DNA of 7,114 nt, taken from positions 1 through 7,114 of the forward strand of contig JAISGE010000163.1 in the NCBI GenBank assembly GCA_031263265.1. Reading direction: 5' to 3'. A model generated the notes under the pieces. It was not told the DNA's origin. It was given only the letters and a program-made list of their open reading frames with translations, and did not search any database. The stretch's first letter is position 1, and every line of letters starts with the position of its first letter. Of this stretch, positions 1-4,016 are shown piece by piece. Position numbers and translations under genes: made by a program. Source of the stretch: Treponema sp. (GTDB taxonomy: Bacteria > Spirochaetota > Spirochaetia > Treponematales > Breznakiellaceae).

Positions 1-63
1 GGGGCGGCGTTAGAACCGTCCCTGTTTGCGTTTTTTAAGCGCGCCGGCACCTCGCCCTACTGA
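1..63 (+). CDS. possible C-terminal end of a truncated-by-window gene, unrecognised
   Basis: Frame 1 is open from the window edge to a TGA at 61-63 and encodes 20 residues ending FFKRAGTSPY. The other two plus frames close within about 40 bases. The ending loosely resembles the last residues of AraC-type DNA-binding domains (pattern PSxFxxxFKRxxGxSPxxY), but it is too short to identify. It would converge on the methyltransferase-like remnant just downstream. A chance open frame is quite possible because only 60 coding bases are visible. Confidence 0.22.
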   Translation, partial: GAALEPSLFAFFKRAGTSPY

Positions 64-82
64 ACCACGGGCCTTCCGGTTC

Positions 83-217
83 TTATAGTTTCTTACCAAT
101 ATAAAACACATATCCATAATACTGTTTGTATTGTGAATACAACGCTGCTTCATACCTCATATAGGCGATAAAAGCCTCAACGGTTTTATTTCCTATATAG
201 GCGAATAACCGGAACCG
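83..217 (-). pseudogene. 3' remnant of a gene resembling a class I SAM-dependent methyltransferase
   Basis: On the minus strand a 45-codon open stretch ends with TAA at 83-85 and is closed upstream by an in-frame TGA at 218-220. The peptide is strongly protein-like, aromatic-rich and ends YYGYVFYIGKKL. From memory this pattern (an acidic helix with AFIxYxRYE, then YxxYYGYVFYIG-K) is typical of the C-terminus of small class I SAM-dependent methyltransferases of Clostridia and spirochaetes. No SAM-binding N-terminal part is present. Just upstream, the other frame reads SSPYDGSGYSPI before a stop, so a frameshift may separate two coding pieces. The only in-frame ATG, at 158-160, would give a 25-residue peptide with no function I can suggest. 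I read this as the stump of a deleted gene. The coding character is fairly clear; the family is tentative. Confidence 0.42.
157..208. repeat. imperfect direct repeat, two copies about 35 bp apart
   Basis: The motif CTCATATAGGCGATAAAA near 158-175 recurs as CCTATATAGGCGAATAA near 192-208, with a shared core of ATATAGGCGA. Both copies lie inside the methyltransferase-like remnant, where they encode AYMRYE-like and AYIGNK-like segments. A local duplication during gene decay would explain both the repeat and the nearby loss of frame. It could also be chance in A+T-rich sequence. Confidence 0.3.
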
Positions 218-334
218 TCATAGGGGCTGCTCGTCCAAAGAAAGACTATCCAGTTGACTTTTGATTTGGTAGTGGGCGAAAGGAGATGACGGCAGATAAA
301 AGCCATGATAATATAAGCAGTCAAAGCAAAGACA

Positions 335-340
335 GGGAGG
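335..340 (+). promoter_or_regulatory. ribosome binding site of the IS1 insA-like start
   Basis: GGGAGG lies 7 bases before the ATG at 348. This supports 348 as the original start of the first IS1 reading frame, although the product is now destroyed by the internal deletion. Confidence 0.6.
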
Positions 341-347
341 GATTAAA

Positions 348-732
348 ATGGTATTAGTACCGGTAAAATGTCCGCATTATGGGGAGTTTTGTGGGGGATA
401 AATCCCATCAGTACTGGCTTTGGTGGGCAATAGACCATACTACAGGCGAGCCTCTGGCATTTCATTTCGGCACACGGGAACATGAAAACCTGGATGAGCT
501 TTTAGTCTTGCTTGTACCGTTTGCTATAACGATTGACTATTCCGACAATAATGTTGCGTACCAGTCGCATGTTACTGGCAGCAAAGTAATCGCCGGTAAA
601 GAAAACACTCAAAAAATAGAGAGAAAACACCTGTTTGATAATGTTTCATCAATGGTAAACGAATGGACTGTTTGTTTCTAAATTATACATGAAAATGCTC
701 CTTTTATCGAGGGTATTAACCCGTTTGAATGA
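348..732 (+). pseudogene. IS1-family transposase (InsA start fused to InsB C-terminal half), broken
   Basis: From ATG 348 the frame reads MVLVPVKCPHYG, the start of an InsA zinc-ribbon protein with the second cysteine of the CPxC pair changed to Tyr. It then meets a stop at 399-401. In the next frame (from 379) it continues as the InsB catalytic region: SFVGDKSHQYWLWWAIDH, a central SDNNVAY, then TQKIER. By alignment from memory with E. coli IS1 (DEQWGYVGAKS, TDGWPLY, TQRIER), the second catalytic Asp and the Glu survive. The first Asp, just before the W(S/G)FVG motif, is lost at the deletion junction near 378-382. Another loss of frame near 677-681 (TVCF followed by a stop) precedes a decayed tail readable as HENAPFIEGINPFE ending at 732. 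At least three lesions rule out transposition. Family identity is confident. Confidence 0.8.
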
Positions 733-862
733 TTCTACCATCTTTTTATTTTTTTGTAAGAGGCATTAGCAGATGATTTCTATGCGTTTATCCTGCTTTT
801 ATAGAACATGAGCTTGTATAAAAAGAGAAATACGAGTAAGGTTGTACAAAAGGAATTCAGGT
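733..862 (+). other. A+T-rich leader upstream of iorB, no convincing promoter
   Basis: This 130-bp interval separates the IS1 remnant from iorB. It contains a T-rich run at 742-757 and several TATA-like hexamers (for example TATAGA and TATAAA between about 798 and 820), but none has a good -35 box at 16-18 bp. I see no hairpin followed by a T run. Transcription of iorB must start here or read through the remnant region; the sequence does not decide. Confidence 0.4.
850..854 (+). promoter_or_regulatory. ribosome binding site setting the iorB start at 863
   Basis: AAGGA sits 8 bases before the ATG at 863. The alternative in-frame TTG at 842 lies upstream of this site, has no Shine-Dalgarno sequence of its own and would add seven residues (MYKRNSG) not expected in the family, so 863 is preferred. 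Confidence 0.8.
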
Positions 863-1450
863 ATGAAAAAAGACATTATCCTCGCCGGGGTGGGAGGGCA
901 GGGGGTACTTTCCGTTGCCGCCATCATCGCCCAGGCTGCAGTTACAGAAACTTTATCGGTGCGTCAATCTGAAGTGCATGGTATGGCCCAGCGGGGGGGC
1001 GCCGTGTTGGCTCATCTTCGTATCGCTGACGGACCTATCTTTTCAGACCTGGTACCCCAAGGCAGAGCAGACCTCATCATCGCGCTGGAGCCTTTGGAAA
1101 GCCTCCGTTATGCTTCCTGGCTTGCTCCCCAAGGGGTACTGGTAAGTGCAGCAGATCCTTTGGTCAATATACCCGATTACCCGGATATCGAGTCCATTTA
1201 TCGGACTATTGCGGGCTTTCCCCAGCACCGTATCGCCCCGGCAGCCCGCCTTGCCAAAGAAGCAGGACTTGCCAAGGCAGTGAATATGGTCATGGTAGGT
1301 GCAGCGTCCCCCTTTCTTCCGGTTTCGGTAGCAACCCTGGAACAGACCATTGCGGCCTTGTTTGCGTCCAAAGAATCGGCGTTGAGGGAAGCAAACCAAC
1401 GGGCCTTTCAGTTGGGAAGAGCCGCAGCTGCACAAGGAGCGTCCCGGTGA
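863..1450 (+). CDS. iorB: indolepyruvate:ferredoxin oxidoreductase, beta subunit
   Basis: This subunit of the cytoplasmic IorAB enzyme helps convert indolepyruvate or other arylpyruvates plus CoA to arylacetyl-CoA and CO2, passing two electrons to ferredoxin. IorB supplies the small domain shared with the gamma subunits of 2-oxoacid:ferredoxin oxidoreductases. The TPP site and the Fe-S clusters are in IorA. The 195-residue product has the normal family length. It shows the N-terminal nucleotide-fold glycine motif GVGGQG (9-14), the hallmark SEVHGMAQRGG (36-46), an LEP motif (76-78) and NMVMVGA (141-147). No Cys motif for an iron-sulfur cluster is present, as expected. Its stop overlaps the next gene by 4 bp. 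No iorA lies immediately upstream, where only gene remnants are seen, so the catalytic partner must be farther away or lost. The frame is intact and shows no sign of decay. Identification is confident. Confidence 0.92.
   Translation: MKKDIILAGVGGQGVLSVAAIIAQAAVTETLSVRQSEVHGMAQRGGAVLAHLRIADGPIFSDLVPQGRADLIIALEPLESLRYASWLAPQGVLVSAADPLVNIPDYPDIESIYRTIAGFPQHRIAPAARLAKEAGLAKAVNMVMVGAASPFLPVSVATLEQTIAALFASKESALREANQRAFQLGRAAAAQGASR
1434..1439 (+). promoter_or_regulatory. ribosome binding site of the paaK-type gene, inside iorB
   Basis: AAGGAG ends 7 bases before the GTG start at 1447 and supports this rare start codon. The GTGA at 1447-1450 contains both the start of the ligase gene and the iorB stop, an arrangement that usually gives translational coupling. 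Confidence 0.8.
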
Positions 1451-2757
1451 AGTATCAATACTGGAATCAGGAGATGGAAACCCTTACCCGTTCAGACCTG
1501 GAAGCCTATCAGCTTAAACAGCTCAAAGCCGTAGTAAGCCACGCGTTACGGACCCCTTTCTACCGAGATCGGCTCTCCAGGGTTGGTATACATAGTGACG
1601 CTGACATCAAAAACCTTGAAGATTTAGCGAAGATTCCCTTTACCACCAAAGGGGATCTCCGTTTAGGCTTTCCCTACGGGTTTCTCAGTATTCCCCGGGA
1701 AGAGGTGGTTCGGCTTCATGCTTCAAGTGGTACCACCGGCACTCCCACCACGATTTATTTTAGTAAGGGGGATATTCGTCGATGGACTACGTTTGTGGCC
1801 CGTTCCATCTACGCCACCGGATGTAATAAAACCGATGTGTTCCAAAACATGATCACCTACGGGCTTTTTACCGGAGGCTTGGGCTTCCATTTTGGGGGCG
1901 AAGAAGTGGGGATGCTGGTGATCCCTTCAGGCTCAGGAAATACGACTCGGCAGTTTAAGCTGATGCAGGACTTTGGCACCACTGTGGTTCATGCGACCCC
2001 AAGCTTTCTGCTCCATGTACAAGCTAAGATGCAGGAAGAGGGGATACACCTGGAACAGCTCCAACTCAAACGTGCCTTTGCCGGAGCAGAACCCTATTCA
2101 GAGGATACAAGGGCACGTATTGAAGAACTCCTTAACATCAATGTGTACAATTCCTACGGACTTTCGGAGATGAACGGCCCGGGAGTTGCCTTTGAGTGCC
2201 AGGCAAAGAACGGCCTGCATCTCTGGGAAGACGGCTACCTTGGAGAAATCGTAAACCCCAAGACCCTAGAGCCGGTTCCTGATGGAGAAACCGGGGAATT
2301 GGTCCTCACCTGTCTCTGCCGGGAGGCCACACCCATCCTGCGTTACCGCACCCGAGATCTGAGCGGCTTCTATACCGAGCCTTGTCCCTGCGGCAGAACC
2401 CACCGCAGGCTCCGCCGTATTACCGGCCGCACCGATGATATGCTGATTATTAATGGGGTAAACCTCTTTCCCAGCCAAATCGAAGAAGTGATCATGACTA
2501 TGAAAGAAGTGGGAAACAACTATCTCATCTTGGTAGAAAAAGAAGGGGTATTGGATCGGCTCACGGTCAAGACCGAAGTAGGCCCCGATGTTTTCATAGA
2601 TGACACCCGGCCCTTGAATGCTCTGAAAGAACGGATCCGTAAAAATCTCCAAGCATCTATCATGATCAATCCACGGGTGGAACTTCATGAGCAGGGGAGC
2701 CTGCCCGTATCTGAAGGTAAGGCAACTCGGGTGCTGGATCAGCGGCCTAAACCATGA
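1447..2757 (+). CDS. paaK: phenylacetate-CoA ligase family (arylacetate-CoA ligase, AMP-forming)
   Basis: This cytoplasmic adenylate-forming enzyme activates phenylacetate or a related arylacetate with ATP and CoA to the CoA thioester, AMP and PPi. At 436 residues it has the usual PaaK length. Visible adenylation motifs are the P-loop SSGTTGTPT (93-101), AGAEP (212-216), the A5 motif YGLSEMNGPG (237-246), RYRTRDL (299-305), the hinge GRTDDMLIINGVNLFP (327-342) and the C-terminal catalytic lysine in EGKATRV (423-429). A CPCGRTHRR segment (313-321) is the usual PaaK cysteine pair. It is coupled to iorB by a 4-bp overlap, an association also known in anaerobes and archaea. Context suggests indoleacetate, phenylacetate or hydroxyphenylacetate as substrate rather than the aerobic paa catabolic route, of which no other gene is seen. 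The family is firm; the exact substrate cannot be read from sequence. It may convert amino-acid-derived acyl-CoA to acid with ATP gain, or run the other way for biosynthesis. Confidence 0.9.
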   Translation: MKYQYWNQEMETLTRSDLEAYQLKQLKAVVSHALRTPFYRDRLSRVGIHSDADIKNLEDLAKIPFTTKGDLRLGFPYGFLSIPREEVVRLHASSGTTGTPTTIYFSKGDIRRWTTFVARSIYATGCNKTDVFQNMITYGLFTGGLGFHFGGEEVGMLVIPSGSGNTTRQFKLMQDFGTTVVHATPSFLLHVQAKMQEEGIHLEQLQLKRAFAGAEPYSEDTRARIEELLNINVYNSYGLSEMNGPGVAFECQAKNGLHLWEDGYLGEIVNPKTLEPVPDGETGELVLTCLCREATPILRYRTRDLSGFYTEPCPCGRTHRRLRRITGRTDDMLIINGVNLFPSQIEEVIMTMKEVGNNYLILVEKEGVLDRLTVKTEVGPDVFIDDTRPLNALKERIRKNLQASIMINPRVELHEQGSLPVSEGKATRVLDQRPKP

Positions 2758-2768
2758 GGAAGGTATGC

Positions 2769-2786
2769 GAAGGGGCAAGCCCCTTC
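2769..2786. terminator. hairpin between convergent paaK and fba genes, weak terminator candidate
   Basis: GAAGGGG (2769-2775) pairs perfectly with CCCCTTC (2780-2786) around a CAAG loop, 11 bases after the paaK stop and 22 bases from the fba stop. Being symmetric, it could act on both strands. No T run follows on either strand, so it is not a classic intrinsic terminator. It may act as a 3' end stabiliser or a Rho-linked end. Confidence 0.45.
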
Positions 2787-2808
2787 ACCCTACCCCGGCT
2801 GCTTTATG

Positions 2809-3807
2809 CTACGCTTTACCTGCAGAACCCAGCACGTTGATGTTTTTATGGGAGTAGAGCTTTTTTAACTCATCCCGGGCAGGTCCTAAGTATTTGCGGG
2901 GATCAAATTCATCGGGTTTTTCCATAAACACTTTACGGATCAACGCGGTCATCGCCAAGCGGCCGTCAGAGTCAATATTGATCTTGCAAACCGCACTCTT
3001 GGCAGCCCGTCGGAGCTGTTCTTCAGGAATCCCCACCGAATCGCTCAGTTTACCGCCGTATTTTTCAATCATCTGCACATATTCAATAGGTACCGAGGAA
3101 GAACCGTGAAGTACAATGGGGAACCCAGGGATCTGTTTTTCTATAGCTTCCAGGATGTCAAAGCGTAGCGGTGGAGGAATGAGAATACCATTGGCATCTT
3201 TGGTGCATTGTTCAGGTTTGAATTTAGCCCGGCCATGACTGGTACCAATAGAAATGGCCAGAGAATCAACCCCGGTTCCATTGAGGAACTGCTGTACCTC
3301 TTCAGGCTGGGTGTAATGGCTATGCTCTGCCGAGACCTCATCCTCAACCCCTGCCAGAACCCCTAGTTCTCCTTCTACAGACACATAATCCTTCCGGGAA
3401 TGGGCAAATTCACAGACCTTCTTGGTCAGGGCACTATTCTCCGCAAAGGGAAGATGGGAACCGTCTATCATAACTGAGGAAAAACCGGTTTCAATACAGT
3501 CCTTACAAAGCTCAAAACTATCCCCGTGATCCAGGTGCAGCACAATGGGAATATCGTAACCCAGTTCGTGGGCATATTCCACGGCTCCTTTGGCCATGTT
3601 TTTCAGCAGGTTCTGGTTGGCATATTTCCGCGCCCCTGCAGAGACCTGGAGGATCACCGGGGATTTGGTTTCCACACAAGCCTGGATAATGGCCTGTAAC
3701 TGTTCCAAGTTGTTAAAATTATACGCCGGCACTGCATAGCCGCCTTTTACCGCTTTTTCGAATAACGCCACGGTATTGACCAAGCCCAATTCAGTATAAC
3801 TTGTCAT
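2809..3807 (-). CDS. fba: class II fructose-bisphosphate aldolase (Zn-dependent)
   Basis: This cytoplasmic glycolytic and gluconeogenic enzyme reversibly cleaves fructose-1,6-bisphosphate to dihydroxyacetone phosphate and glyceraldehyde-3-phosphate. The 332-residue product is full length. It shows the substrate loop VPAYNFNN (26-33), the catalytic and metal motif HLDHGD (91-96, with D93 as proton donor and H94 as zinc ligand), VEGELG (144-149), the zinc histidines in IGTSHG (187-192) and VLHGSSS (232-238), and the phosphate-binding INID (276-279). An extended tail with DEFDPRKYLGPAR (299-311) fits the longer class II enzymes of spirochaetes and relatives. The start at 3807 is fixed by AAGGAG five bases upstream. 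It is monocistronic as far as visible, with its own promoter and convergent to iorB-paaK. Related class II enzymes acting on tagatose bisphosphate exist, but this length and motif set favour fructose bisphosphate. Confidence 0.95.
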   Translation of the reverse strand: MTSYTELGLVNTVALFEKAVKGGYAVPAYNFNNLEQLQAIIQACVETKSPVILQVSAGARKYANQNLLKNMAKGAVEYAHELGYDIPIVLHLDHGDSFELCKDCIETGFSSVMIDGSHLPFAENSALTKKVCEFAHSRKDYVSVEGELGVLAGVEDEVSAEHSHYTQPEEVQQFLNGTGVDSLAISIGTSHGRAKFKPEQCTKDANGILIPPPLRFDILEAIEKQIPGFPIVLHGSSSVPIEYVQMIEKYGGKLSDSVGIPEEQLRRAAKSAVCKINIDSDGRLAMTALIRKVFMEKPDEFDPRKYLGPARDELKKLYSHKNINVLGSAGKA

Positions 3808-3812
3808 ATAAA

Positions 3813-3818
3813 CTCCTT
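3813..3818 (-). promoter_or_regulatory. ribosome binding site of fba
   Basis: On the minus strand AAGGAG is followed by five bases and the ATG at 3807, a strong site that confirms the start codon. Confidence 0.85.
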
Positions 3819-3835
3819 AAAAATGGCTATATATA

Positions 3836-3864
3836 ATACTATAAGGATACCAGGGCTTGGTCAA
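3836..3864 (-). promoter_or_regulatory. candidate sigma-70-type promoter of fba
   Basis: On the minus strand, TTGACC (3864-3859) and TAGTAT (3841-3836) are separated by exactly 17 bp. They match the housekeeping consensus at 5 of 6 and 4 of 6 positions. TATAGT overlaps as an alternative -10 at shorter spacing, and A+T-rich sequence continues downstream. Transcription would begin near 3829, giving a short leader of about 20 bases that contains the AAGGAG site. It fits a constitutively expressed glycolytic gene; no operator is recognised. Confidence 0.5.
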
Positions 3865-3880
3865 TGATAAGAACATGAAA

Positions 3881-3913
3881 CCCAGACCTTCTGTAGAAAT
3901 CACCAAGGCTGGG
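3881..3913 (-). terminator. hairpin with short T-rich tail, possible rarA transcript terminator
   Basis: CCCAGACCTT (3881-3890) pairs with AAGGCTGGG (3905-3913), a 9-bp stem with one bulged A and a 14-base loop. Read on the minus strand, the stem is followed by TTTCATGTTCTT, which is T-rich but interrupted. It lies downstream of rarA and immediately upstream of the fba promoter, where a terminator would be expected. The long loop and broken T tract make it a moderate candidate only. Confidence 0.35.
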
Positions 3914-3971
3914 TGTGGCAGCCCGGCACAAGAAACAGGAACGAAGGGACGTGCCCCGTACTTGGTAACTA

Positions 3972-4016
3972 CACCGCCCCCACTACGCCCACCGCAGGTG
4001 CTATAGGTGGGCGGTG
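3972..4016. repeat. two mutually exclusive GC-rich inverted repeats across the rarA stop codon
   Basis: CGCCCACC (3986-3993) is a perfect inverted match of GGTGGGCG (4006-4013). CACCGCCC (3972-3979) is a perfect inverted match of GGGCGGTG (4009-4016). The right arms overlap, so only one 8-bp stem can form at a time. The rarA stop (4001-4003) is in the loop. No T run follows. It probably marks or protects the 3' end of the rarA message; a simple by-product of C-rich sequence is also possible. Confidence 0.4.

Larger units (their letters stand above)
268..741 (+). mobile_element. decayed, internally deleted IS1-family insertion sequence (ends approximate)
   Basis: The element is recognised from its coding content: an InsA-like start at 348 joined to the C-terminal half of an InsB-like transposase. 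At roughly 470 bp it is well short of the usual 0.75-0.8 kb, which fits an internal deletion. The ends are uncertain. GGTAG at 268-272 faces CTACC at 735-739, the usual GGT start of IS1-family termini, but similarity does not extend convincingly inward. Just outside them, CTTTTGATTT (258-267) and CTTTTTATTT (742-751) match at 9 of 10 positions, like an eroded target duplication, with a 2-bp offset on the right. The 3' coding remnant stops at 732, a few bases from the proposed right end, as in intact IS1. Bases 218-267 to its left show no feature I can name. Confidence 0.6.

Noticed and set aside
842..862. TTG at 842 as an upstream start of iorB
   Set aside because: It precedes the AAGGA site that is correctly spaced for the ATG at 863, and the extra seven residues do not fit the family's normal N-terminus.
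1..862. Defence island or novel system in the accessory patch
   Set aside because: Only dead fragments of a transposase and a methyltransferase-like tail are present; no intact gene is available to form a system.
3810..3990. Minus-strand open frame across the rarA-fba gap (reading VVTKYGARPFVPVSCAG and onward)
   Set aside because: It has no supported start or ribosome site, contains the fba promoter and hairpins, and its upstream continuation is a shadow frame of rarA. The composition does not resemble a known family.
3866..4000. Small structured RNA (for example signal recognition particle RNA) in the rarA-fba gap
   Set aside because: The hairpins and a GCCGGG-like stretch invited the comparison, but the conserved SRP tetraloop and GGAAG-type core are absent and the stems are better explained as gene-end structures.
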